The position numbers were made by a program, and so were the translations under genes. Below the pieces are notes generated by a model, which was not told where the DNA came from, searched no databases, and saw only the letters and a program-made list of their open reading frames with translations. This document shows positions 56,089 through 64,000 of a stretch of 64,000 nt of DNA, piece by piece. Every line of letters begins with the position of its first letter. Position 1 is the first letter of the stretch. This DNA is from Desmodus rotundus (lineage: Eukaryota; Chordata; Mammalia; Chiroptera; Phyllostomidae), in the NCBI RefSeq assembly GCF_022682495.2, contig NC_071398.1, positions 85,703,193 through 85,767,192 on the forward strand. The letters run 5' to 3'.

Positions 56089-56286
56089 CAGGGTCCGGCA
56101 CAAATAACGGCCCCCCCCCCTTTATTACAAAATCATAAGCATGTGATTCTGTAACACAACAATGTCACACTCAAGCACACCGCGTGACATTTTAGGTGAA
56201 CTGTTCAAATTGCCGTCCACCTCGTGTGAGACATTCACATACCCTACCACCCACACTCAAGCGAGCCTTCCCTCTGCTGACCCCTG
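56089..56286 (+). mobile_element. Mariner-type MITE, copy 2, in the ANGEL2 3' UTR
   Basis: This 198-bp element starts CAGGGTCCGGCACAAATAAC and ends with GACCCCTG, an imperfect inverted repeat of its start. A TA precedes it and an eroded TG follows. It is clearly related along its whole length to 9,134-9,327, sharing blocks such as ACAAAATCATAAGCA and AGCACACC, and both lie in the same orientation. A C11 run near its left end differs from copy 1. Confidence 0.8.
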
Positions 56287-57663
56287 TGCTGTATTCACTT
56301 ACTACAGGTTTTACTAAGCTGTTCCTTATTACCCACATGCCTTTGGGGGAATTCACCTATTTCTTTTTGAAATAATGGTGGTAAGCACTTTAATAGAAAA
56401 ACTTTTAATGTCCACGACTATAAAGCAACCACTGCTTTCTAATTTAAAGTGAAGCATTCTATTAAGAAAACCTACTGTAAAAACTTTTATGATTCAGTAA
56501 ATTCAATATAAAATTATTTAGTAAAAATGCATATAATTCTTTGATCCCCATGTCTGAAAAAGAGAAAATTTTCACTTTTTATGTTTTAAAAATTTTGATT
56601 CCAACACTCACATGAAGCCAACTGCAGAATTCATTAGACCTGCTCTTAACCACTTAATGTCAGCACTATCTCACACTGTAGCATCGTGGTAAGAGAAACA
56701 CATTTTAGAAACAAAACCACCAAAACCGTTAAAATTACTAAAGAATATCAGGTCTCCTTGTTGGTGTCATTCCACTAGACTTTTGCTGGCTTCCTCTAAT
56801 TTCTGAGGAAAAACAAAAATAATCTTAAGCTGCTACTTTGTTCCAAAGACAGGCTTCCTCCTGACGTATTTCTGCAGCACTGGTTCACTAATATAAAATC
56901 TCTCCCTGACCCAGGGGTCTTTCCTTGAAACTAAAGAAGAAAAAAACACAGCTAGGGAAATGAAGGCATAGCCCCAGTTTCTGTCTCCTGTAACGGCTCG
57001 TCTGTTAAGAGGGTGGAAGAGTGGGCCTAAGGACCTCGTCCCACTGGTTACAGGATCTGCATGTCCCCAACAAAAGGCAGACACATTCCATGTCCCAGGA
57101 TGGTAACAAGATGATCAAACAACCTGTACAATTTCTTGAAAGCATATCGAGACCCCTCAAAAACAAACTAAAATGGTTTACTTGTCAATGACCCAGTGAT
57201 TTCTAAGATGACCTAATTAGGACTCACTCAACACACACATGGTCCTCACCGTGCAATCAGGCCTCTGGAAGGGAAATGCATTGTGGTTTGCAAGAACTCA
57301 AAGGTACCTGCGATGTACTGTAAAACTTGCCACAAACATGAAATGGAGTATTTACTAAGAGGACTAAAGAAGTTTTAAAATCACTGTCTATTTTACTGGA
57401 ATTTAGAAAAAAAATATTTACAATTTTTTTTTTTTTACAATAAAGAGCATTTAGATTTCATTTGTCAGGAAAATATTCTTTCATTATTAAAAAAGAGAAC
57501 TGCTGTAAACTTGTTTCTTCTGATATCTGTTCCAAGCATTTAACATAACCTCTTCAGCAACTCCACAGTGCAAAAATAAACAACATGCAAACTCTGAAGA
57601 ACAGCTTTACAGTCGCTGGAAAAGAATATAAATTGGAAAGAAAAGTCTATCATCAAAGAAGAG

Positions 57664-57815
57664 TCAGAGCTGAAGTCGGAACTTAGCCAGTAAAGGCAGG
57701 TGATCTGAGGAGTTGTTTTCGTTTGGGAGCCCGTTAACTGTCCATAAGTCTTGTTCTGTAAGGAGTGACAGTCTAGCTAGAAGTTTCAAGCCACCAACCA
57801 AAGCAGCTTCAGCTC
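57664..57815 (-). CDS. ANGEL2: ANGEL2 last coding exon (C-terminal 49 residues and stop)
   Basis: ANGEL2 belongs to the CCR4/exonuclease-endonuclease-phosphatase fold and is reported to remove 2',3'-cyclic phosphates from RNA. The minus strand reads GAEAALVGGLKLLARL, then LLTEQDLWTVNGLP, ending NNSSDHLPLLAKFRLQL and TGA. SSDHLPLL carries the conserved Asp-His pair that closes the active site in this fold. The acceptor is CTCCAACGCAG|GA. The first two bases complete a Gly codon started in the previous exon. The exon has 152 nt. The end RLQL differs by one residue from the RLEL I recall in human. Confidence 0.93.
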
Positions 57816-59596
57816 CTGCGTTGGAGAAATACACATATTTAGTGAAACTATCAATAGGTTATTGTAAATTAATCATGCAAGTCTTTTTCCCTCCCAAACA
57901 ACAACGATACAGAACTTGAGACCCCTCTGGAAGTCTAAAAATAAAACAGTTTTCAGAATATGATTAAATTTTCACTAATATAAGTTGCTTAAAAGTTTTC
58001 AGAATATGCTTAAATATTTGAGTTGTAACCTAATTATAATGGCCAAATACACAGCAGATTCAGATGTTTAGTTTTTTTTCTATTTCAGATATTTTTCTAT
58101 TTCAAGTTCTGAAAATATTCCAGAAGAGAACATCAAGGTAATGTTTGGTAATTCTTGTCACATTTAGAGTAATTTCAGATTGACAACTTCGTAAGAAATT
58201 CACCCATCAACCACTCTATAGTTGTATAAATCCAGACAGACAGTGCTACAGCTAAGGAGGAAGTTTATAAGGTGACTGGGAAGTAAATTTATAATTTGGT
58301 CCCAGAGAGTCACTTTAGTTCACAAGAAGTAAAAGAGGATATGCTCTTAAAATCTGAGGTGCTGGTTCATGACATACTGCCGCCACCTAGTGAAGAGTTA
58401 AGGCATGACAACTACCAGAACCTTGTTACATTCTAAGTACAGGGCCTATTTTGCAGAGTCGATCTACTGGGGAGGAGTTAAGTCATCCATTGAGTATTAC
58501 TAACACGGTTGTCCGCAGTAGGAAGAAAAAAACAAAACAAAAAGGAAAAGGGGAAAATAAAGTAGCACCAAAAAATGGAAGAGAAAAAAAGGAAAATCGG
58601 AAAAGACAACAGCTGCATTCTGGACTGTCAAAGTTTTCTGAATGGTACTTTTTGACTGTCACTTATATGAAACAGCATTTTCTTCTCCACATTAAATCCT
58701 TTGATTAATAGAGCCTTATTTTCACTGAATCATACAAGAAAAAGTGTTGCAGCACCTTTGCTTTTGAAAACCCAGTCACAGCCTTCTGTTTGCAGAAAAA
58801 CTCCAGTCCTCCAAGGTCAACATGACCGAACTGTCTGCCGCTGGAAGATAAACAAGTACAGCCGTGGCTGTGTCTACCCGGTTTTATACAACTGTGGGGT
58901 GGCTGATGGGTGAATTTCTTGGGAAGCTTTCAATCTCAAATAACTCTTAACGTTACGAGAATTACCGAGCATTATTACACTGATGTTTTCTTCCGGATTA
59001 TTTTTAGAACTTGAAACAGAAAAAAGGTACTACGATAATGTTGCTGGCAAGTGAAACCAAAGGGTAATGTGAAGGATCGAGAACTCAGAAGGTAACTGGA
59101 CTGGAGGGTAGAGATGAGGATATAATTCTTAGGTAATAATTTGCTTTGAGGTCTTTCACTGCCTCTACGTTTTGCAGGTGATTAACTGATTTATTCAAAT
59201 ACATCACCAGTCTGTCAACTATATTACCAACTTAAAAATATTTTTAACTTCTAGCCCTGGCTGGTGTGGCAGTAGACTCAGGGGTCATGGGTTTGATTCC
59301 TAGTCAGGGTACATGCCCAGGTTGCGGGTCCAGTCCCTGGTCGGGGCGCGTATGAAAGGCAATGGATTGATGTTTCTCCTTTTCGTGTCAATGTTTCTTT
59401 CTCTCTCTCTCTAAAATCAGTGAACATGTCCTTGGGTGAGGATAAACATACATATTTATATACATAAACATATATATGTATTTAACTTCTAAATCTAGAA
59501 CTTCATCTAGACGTTTAGCTAACTTTGTCAATTTCAGCCTTGAGGTTTTAGCTACTGTGTCCTCAAGCAGAACTTAAGATTACATGCTTCCTTTAC
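57816..59596 (-). other. ANGEL2 last intron
   Basis: The intron is AT-rich and holds one VES SINE (59,254-59,480) in plus orientation, antisense to ANGEL2. No further exon or RNA gene is seen. The A-rich open frame on the plus strand at 58,451-58,708 is low-complexity lysine codons and not a gene. Confidence 0.85.
59254..59480 (+). mobile_element. VES SINE in the last ANGEL2 intron
   Basis: The head GCCCTGGCTGGTGTGGC lacks part of the box A region. The tail carries CTCTCTCTCTCTAAAATC and an AT-rich end. It is flanked by an 11-bp duplication TTTAACTTCTA (59243-59253 and 59481-59491) and lies antisense to ANGEL2. Confidence 0.9.
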
Positions 59597-59760
59597 CTGG
59601 CTGCCCAGCAACATCTTCCTTTTCCACAGAATAGAATATGTAGTCCACAGTTATGGCACTTCGGGAATGACAGGTGGTCACTTCTGGAATTCCAGTGTCA
59701 GGAAAGTAATGCGAATAAACAGACGACAAGCTGAAATGGTGCTGTAAATATGAAGACAAC
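59597..59760 (-). CDS. ANGEL2: ANGEL2 penultimate coding exon
   Basis: On the minus strand the exon reads LSSYLQHHFSLSSVYS, HYFPDTGIPEVTTC, HSRSAITVDYIFYS and VEKEDVAGQP, then one base of a Gly codon. It is 164 nt, with acceptor TCTTCGATTTAG| and donor CAGCCAG|GTAAAG. The TVDYIF segment is the conserved strand of the EEP fold that carries an active-site Asp. The open frame continues upstream of the acceptor into intron, so the apparent Met further upstream is not a start. It joins the last exon in frame across a 1,781 nt intron. Confidence 0.93.
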
Positions 59761-60819
59761 CTAAATCGAAGAGAAAAGTGTTTAGCATCCATCAGGTTTT
59801 TCATGATTTTATAATTCCTCCTATGAAAGCACTTTTTCATTTCATTTCCAGACAAAGCCAGACATTATCAGGACAAGCTTTACGTACACAGACAACATCA
59901 GAACTTGGCATGTGTTCATGCAGTGGTTACCAAAACCCACGAACCAGGTTGTGAAACATAGGCGTGGGGGGCTCAGTAATTAAAATGCTCGTGTGACTTG
60001 TTACTAACTATACTCGAGAATCCCCACTTACTAATGAACACATCCTAAAACAATTCACAGGCACACTTATCTTACTGGGCCTCACTATTGCACTTTGCTG
60101 ACGTGGCATTTTTTACAAATGAAAGGTTTGTGGCCACGCTGCAAGACTTTCAGCGCTGCTTTCCAACAGCATTTGCTCCCTTCGTGTCTCTGTGTCACAT
60201 CTGGTAATTCTCCCAAATTCCAAACGTTTCCATTCTTGCTGTTTGTCACGGTGACCTGCGCTGCCATAAACCACACCCACACAAACGGCAAACGTAACTA
60301 GTGAACGCGGCATGTGCTCTGACTGCTCCACTGGCCGACCATTCCCCACCTCCCCGCCTCCTCGGGCCTCCCTGTTCCCTGAGACACAACAACACTGAAA
60401 TTGGGCCCATCAGTAACCCCATGGTGGCCTCTAAGTGTTCAAGTGAAAGGAAGAGTGACGTGTCCCTCAGAGGAAGGCATGTTCAAAGCCAAGGCAGGCT
60501 GAAAGCTAGTCCTCTTGCGCCAAACAGCCAAGTTGTGAATGAGAAAGAAAAGTTCTTGAAGGAAACTCAAAATGCTACTCCAGCGAGCCCATAAGTGATA
60601 AGAAAACAGAACTGCTTTATTGCTGACATGAAGAAAATTTTAATGGAAGTACATACCAGCCACAACATTCCCTTCAGCCAAAACCTAATCCAGAGCAAGG
60701 CCTTAATTCTCTACAATTCTATTAAGTCTGGGAGGTGAGGGAGCTGCAAAAGAGAAGTTTGAAGCTAACAGAGGTAGGTTCATAGGTTTAAGGAAAGATG
60801 CTGTCTTTGTAACATAAAA

Positions 60820-62271
60820 ATGCAAGGTGAAGCAGCAAGTACCAATGGAGAAGCCACAGCAAGTTGCCTCAAAGATCTAGCTAAGGTACCTAATGAAGAT
60901 GGTTACACCAAACAACAGATTTCCCATGTAGACAAAAGAGCTGTCTGTTGGAAGAAGGTGCCACCCAGGAATTTCATAGCGAGAGAGAAGTCAATGGCTG
61001 GCTTCAGAGCTTCAAAGGACAGGCTGACTCTCTTGCTAGGGGCTAATGCAGCTGGTGACTTTAAGTTGAAGCCAGTGCTCATTTACTATTTTGAAAATCC
61101 TAGGGTCCTTAAGAATTATGCTCTCTCTCTAACTGTGCTCTATAAATGAGATATCAAAGCCCGGGTGATAGCACATCTTTTTATACCATGATTTACTGAA
61201 TATTTAAGTCCACTGTTGAGACCTACTGCTCAGCAAAAAAGATTCCTTTTACAATATTACTGCTCACTGACAATGCACCTGGTCACCCAAGAGCTCTGAT
61301 GGAGATGCACAGTGAGATGAATGTTGTTTTCGTGCCTGCTAACTCAGTATCCATTCTGCAGCCCGTGGATCAAGGAGTAATTTTGCATTTCAAGTCTTAG
61401 TGAGAAATCTATTTCAGAAGGCTATAGCTGTCATAGTGATTCATTCCCCTGATGGATCCGGGCAAAGTAAATTGAAAACCTCTGGAAAGGGTTCACCATT
61501 CTACATGCCATTAAGAGCATTCCTGATACATGGGAAGAGGTCAAATATCAGCATTAACGGGAATCCAGAAGAAGCTGATTTTAAGCCTCATGCATGACTT
61601 TGGGTTGTTCGAGGCTTCTGTGGAGGAAGTAGCTGCAGGCATGGCGGAAATATAAAGAGAACTAGAATCAGAAGTGGAGCCTGAAGATGTGACTGAGTTG
61701 CTGGCGTCTCGTGATCAAACCTGAACAGCCCTGGCCAGGTAGCTCGGTTGATTGGAGTGTGGTTCCCACATGCCAAAGTTGTGGGTGTGACCTCCGCTCC
61801 AGTCGGGGCACATACCAGAATCAACCAATGAATGCATAAATAAGTGGGACAGCAATCACTGTTTCTCTCTCGGTCTTCCCTTCCGCTCTAAAATCAGTAC
61901 ATAAAGTTAAAAAAAAAAAAAAAATTCCCTGAACAGAGGAGTTGCTTCTGCTCGATGAGCAAAGAAAGTGGTTCCTTGAGATGGAACCTACTCCTGGTGA
62001 AGATGCTGTGAAGACTGCTGAAATGACAACAGAAGTTTTAGAATATTACCTAAAAAGAGTTGATAAAGCAGCAGTAGGGTTTGAGAGGTCTGACTTCAGT
62101 ACTGAAAGAAGTTCCACTCTGGGTAAGATGCCATCAAACAGCATCGCATGCCACAGAGACATCATTAGTGAAAGGAAGAGTCGATCGATGTGGCAAACTT
62201 CATTTTTGTCTTATTTAAAAAAACTGCCACAGCAACCACCATCCCCACAAGTGAGCAGCCATCAATACTGA
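60820..62271 (+). pseudogene. Decayed Tigger1 transposase
   Basis: These are remnants of the DDE transposase of the pogo superfamily, including the segment with the catalytic Asp context ([14 protein letters not shown]). The reading frame changes several times and is split by a SINE. Similarity to the domesticated TIGD family is by common descent only; nothing suggests this copy is used. Confidence 0.85.
61729..61927 (+). mobile_element. VES SINE inserted in Tigger1
   Basis: The head is CCCTGGCCAGGTAGCTCGG, followed by a box B-like region, a CT-rich stretch and a 19-A tail. It is flanked by a perfect 9-bp duplication CCTGAACAG (61720-61728 and 61928-61936). It is antisense to ANGEL2. Confidence 0.93.
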
Positions 62272-62537
62272 GGCAAGACCTTCCATCAGTGAAAAGATTA
62301 TGACTCACTGAGGGCTCAGACGATGGTTAGCATTTTTTAACAATAAAGTATTTTTAAATTAAGGTATGTGCATTTTTTAGATATAATGCTATTGGAGACT
62401 TAACAGATACAGTATATTGCAAACATAATTTTATATGCACTGGGAAAACAAAAAAATTCACGTGACTTGCTTTACTGAGATATTCAATATGTTGTGGTGG
62501 TCTGGAAGCGAACCTGCAGTATCTCTGAGGGTATGCC

Positions 62538-62572
62538 TGTGTGTGTGTGTGTGTGTGTGTGTATACACATAT
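62538..62572. repeat. (TG)n microsatellite at the Tigger1 right end
   Basis: About a dozen TG dinucleotides directly follow the last bases of the Tigger1 terminal repeat, then a short TATACACATAT run. Confidence 0.9.
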
Positions 62573-62904
62573 TGTTTTTAAGAAAGAAAATCAAAATGCC
62601 GTTAGGAATACCATTTAGATCCTACCAGACTGTTGATGTCAGAGGTACTGTATTTTTCTGCAAACTGTTATCTTATTATCAACTTTTGAGATTACTCATA
62701 TAAGCTGTATAAAACACTGTATTTATATAAAGATACTTAAAAGTGTACCCTACTTTGTATAAGAAGATTTAGAATTATTCAAAACTAAGTATTTATTAGT
62801 AAAACTAGCCTTTTATTAACTTTACTCAGGAAAGTTTTGACTATATTTGAATAGTTCAATCATAAATTTTTAAATATGTATTTTTTAATTAAAAAAAACA
62901 TTTC

Positions 62905-63110
62905 CTGCCCTAACCAGCATGGCTCAGTTGGTTGAGCATTGACCAGCAAAGCAAAAGGTCACCGGTTCGATTCCCAGTTAGGGAACACGCCTGGGTGGTG
63001 GGACCTATCCCTGGTTGGGGCATGTGCGAGAAGCACTTGATCGATATTTCTCTCCCTTTCTTTTTCCTTCCCTTCCCCTCTCTCTAAAAATAAATAAGTA
63101 AAATATTTTT
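62905..63110 (+). mobile_element. VES SINE
   Basis: The SINE has the head GCCCTAACCAGCATGGCTCAG, the box GGTCACCGGTTCGATTCCC, a CT-rich tail and TAAATAA end. It is flanked by the 10-bp duplication AAAACATTTC (62895-62904 and 63111-63120). It is antisense to ANGEL2. Confidence 0.93.
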
Positions 63111-63639
63111 AAAACATTTCTTCCTTTATTAGATTCTCATACATGAGATATTTTTTAAAAACAAGGTATATAAATAAGACTGAGAAGAAAAAATGAGAGG
63201 TGATTGTAATTTGGTCCCTAAACTTAAATGTTAAAACAAAATCTGAACTATAGAAGAGCCACAATATAAAACAATGAAGACATTAAGAAACTCCCCAAAG
63301 GATTTAAGTCTCCATCTGTTCTATTAAAACGCACGTTTCTCGACCATAGCCCCAAATACCATACTTCCTTAATAATTAGGAGTCCAGGCATCTTCACCCT
63401 TCTACCTCTGATGACCTTTTCGTGTAGTTTAAGAGAGAAGTATAAACAGTTATCTTTCCTACTGACATATTCCTTTTTGGATCAATTCTCCTATAGACAG
63501 TTCTGAGATCTAGTAAGTCGAAGGAGGCTAAAGATCTTCTTGACATTTCAAAGATACTTTTCTGCAATCTTGACCTTTGTAATAGCAACACATTTTCAAG
63601 AGCACTGGCTGGCCCAGATCCACGGGCAAGCTGCTTCCT

Positions 63640-63830
63640 TTAAGTAACACTGCTGAGGCACCTCCTGGGCCCGTCGTTGAGCTTTCTGTGCTGTCTCATC
63701 TCACCCTCCCACAACAACGCGCATTACATGTAAGGAAACTAAACCTCAGAGGCGTTAAGATTCTCGCTCAAAGTCAAACAGCTAAAAAGCAGCAAACTCA
63801 GAGCTGGTACTTGGGTCTATTTGACAGAAG
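63640..63830 (-). repeat. MIR-type ancient SINE fragment
   Basis: Reverse-strand MIR pattern: 'ACATGTAAGGAAACTAAACC', then an AGGCGTTAAGA stretch and TCAAACAGCTAAAAAGC, mirroring the usual 'GAGGAAACTGAGG...TTAAGTAACTTGCCC' run. Diverged. Confidence 0.55.
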
Positions 63831-63879
63831 AGCTCACATTCTTCACCAGCACAGAATAAATACCGTTTCTCTGCCCCCC

Positions 63880-64000
63880 TTTTATTGAATTTATTGGGGT
63901 GACGCTGGTTAACAAGATTATACAGGTTTCAGGTGCACAGTTCTACAGCACATCACCTGGACACTGTATTGTGTGTTCACCCCAAATCCAGTCTCCATTC
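63880..64000. repeat. Probable L1-derived fragment, cut by the window end
   Basis: 'TTTATTGGGGTGACGCTGG...' followed by CAGGTTTCAGGTGCACAG and GTTCACCCCAAATCCAG resembles a well-known LINE-1-derived stretch in laurasiatherian genomes. Only its left part is in the window, so the family is not certain. Confidence 0.45.

Larger units (their letters stand above)
55210..57663 (-). other. ANGEL2: ANGEL2 3' UTR (end inferred)
   Basis: This is the minus-strand region downstream of the ANGEL2 stop codon (57664-57666 on the plus strand). It is AT-rich and has no plausible coding exon. A minus-strand AATAAA at 55236-55241 is followed, in the gene's direction, by a GT-rich stretch, giving a likely cleavage site near 55,215. 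A mariner-type MITE is embedded at 56,089-56,286. A further minus-strand AATAAA at 54499-54504 could serve a longer isoform overlapping the VASH2 3' UTR. Confidence 0.55.
60058..62539 (+). mobile_element. Tigger1 (pogo/Tc1-mariner) DNA transposon, near full length, broken
   Basis: The element starts with CAGGCACACTT and ends with GGGTATGCCTG, which pair as terminal inverted repeats of the Tigger type. Between them the plus strand shows the Tigger1 transposase in pieces: [17 protein letters not shown] (about 61,020-61,070), the [14 protein letters not shown] region near 61,270, DGSGQSKLKT near 61,455, and the C-terminal segment WFLEMEPTPGEDAVKT with KKLPQQPPSP from 61,966 on. Frameshifts and stops interrupt the frame throughout, so it cannot make transposase. 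A VES SINE splits it at 61,729-61,927. The TA target duplication is eroded. This family is old and shared among placental mammals. Confidence 0.93.
59761..64000 (-). other. ANGEL2 intron running out of the window
   Basis: The exon expected before the penultimate one in this family (the segment after the FNSVPGSP catalytic region) is not found between 59,761 and 64,000, so this stretch is read as one intron of more than 4.2 kb. It contains Tigger1 (60,058-62,539), two VES SINEs, a TG microsatellite, a MIR-like piece (63,640-63,830) and an L1-like end at the right edge. 63,120-63,640 is AT-rich with nothing recognisable. Confidence 0.7.

Noticed and set aside
58451..58708. 85-codon lysine-rich plus-strand frame
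   Set aside because: A-rich stretch in an ANGEL2 intron, antisense to the gene, without any domain.
59761..59855. Apparent Met start of the penultimate ANGEL2 exon
   Set aside because: The acceptor TTTAG at 59761 precedes the conserved sequence; the upstream Met lies in the intron.
60820..62271. Possible domesticated transposase gene (TIGD-like)
   Set aside because: Multiple frameshifts and stops, a SINE insertion and intact Tigger1 ends show an ordinary dead transposon.
1..64000. tRNA genes suggested by box A/box B-like motifs
   Set aside because: All such motifs belong to tRNA-derived VES or MIR SINEs; none folds into a complete tRNA with acceptor stem and CCA-side pairing.
1..64000. CRISPR array, operon or prokaryotic mobile system
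   Set aside because: Exon-intron structure, SINEs and LINEs show vertebrate nuclear DNA; no regularly spaced direct repeats of the CRISPR kind were seen.

Overview
The window is mammalian nuclear DNA, almost certainly from an echolocating bat of the Yangochiroptera type. It carries twelve copies of a tRNA-derived SINE of the bat VES type (head like 'CCCTGGCTGGTGTGGCTCAG', an internal 'GGTTCGATTCCC'-like box B, a CT-rich tail and an A/TAAA end), several with intact target-site duplications, next to old repeats shared by all placental mammals (MIR, L2, MER5, Tigger1, MaLR LTRs). The species cannot be named from the sequence alone.

Region by region. (1) About 1-17,870 is intergenic: no coding gene is supported. 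It holds old DNA transposon, LTR and LINE pieces, three plus-strand VES SINEs, one copy of a mariner-type MITE, and a decayed ERVL-class endogenous retrovirus pol region (about 11,180-14,300, minus strand). (2) About 17,870-19,340 is a CpG island with two CCAAT boxes, the 5' exon and first coding exon of VASH2. (3) 19,064-51,956 (+) is the complete coding region of VASH2 (vasohibin-2, tubulin tyrosine carboxypeptidase): seven coding exons that join without a break into 355 codons, with the catalytic Cys158-His193-Ser210 triad intact. Two of its introns are of the minor U12 type. (4) About 51,957-54,935 is the likely VASH2 3' UTR. (5) From the right, the minus-strand gene ANGEL2 (CCR4-family nuclease/phosphatase) enters the window: its last two coding exons (57,664-57,815 and 59,597-59,760) and its 3' UTR are here, while the earlier exons lie beyond 64,000. 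VASH2 and ANGEL2 are tail to tail, the order known for human chromosome 1q32.3. (6) 60,058-62,539 is a nearly full-length but broken Tigger1 DNA transposon inside an ANGEL2 intron, split by a VES SINE.

The two genes act separately: VASH2 with its partner SVBP removes the C-terminal tyrosine of alpha-tubulin, and ANGEL2 processes RNA 2',3'-cyclic phosphates. What ties them here is geography, because their 3' ends converge within a few hundred bases of each other if the candidate poly(A) signals are used. The most notable observations are the pair of U12 introns in VASH2, a chain of small upstream ORFs in its leader, an ORF1-only (HAL1-like) LINE in its intron 5, a two-copy mariner MITE family with one copy in the ANGEL2 3' UTR, and the fact that all nine intronic VES SINEs lie antisense to their host gene. 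No CRISPR array, operon or prokaryotic-style system is present.
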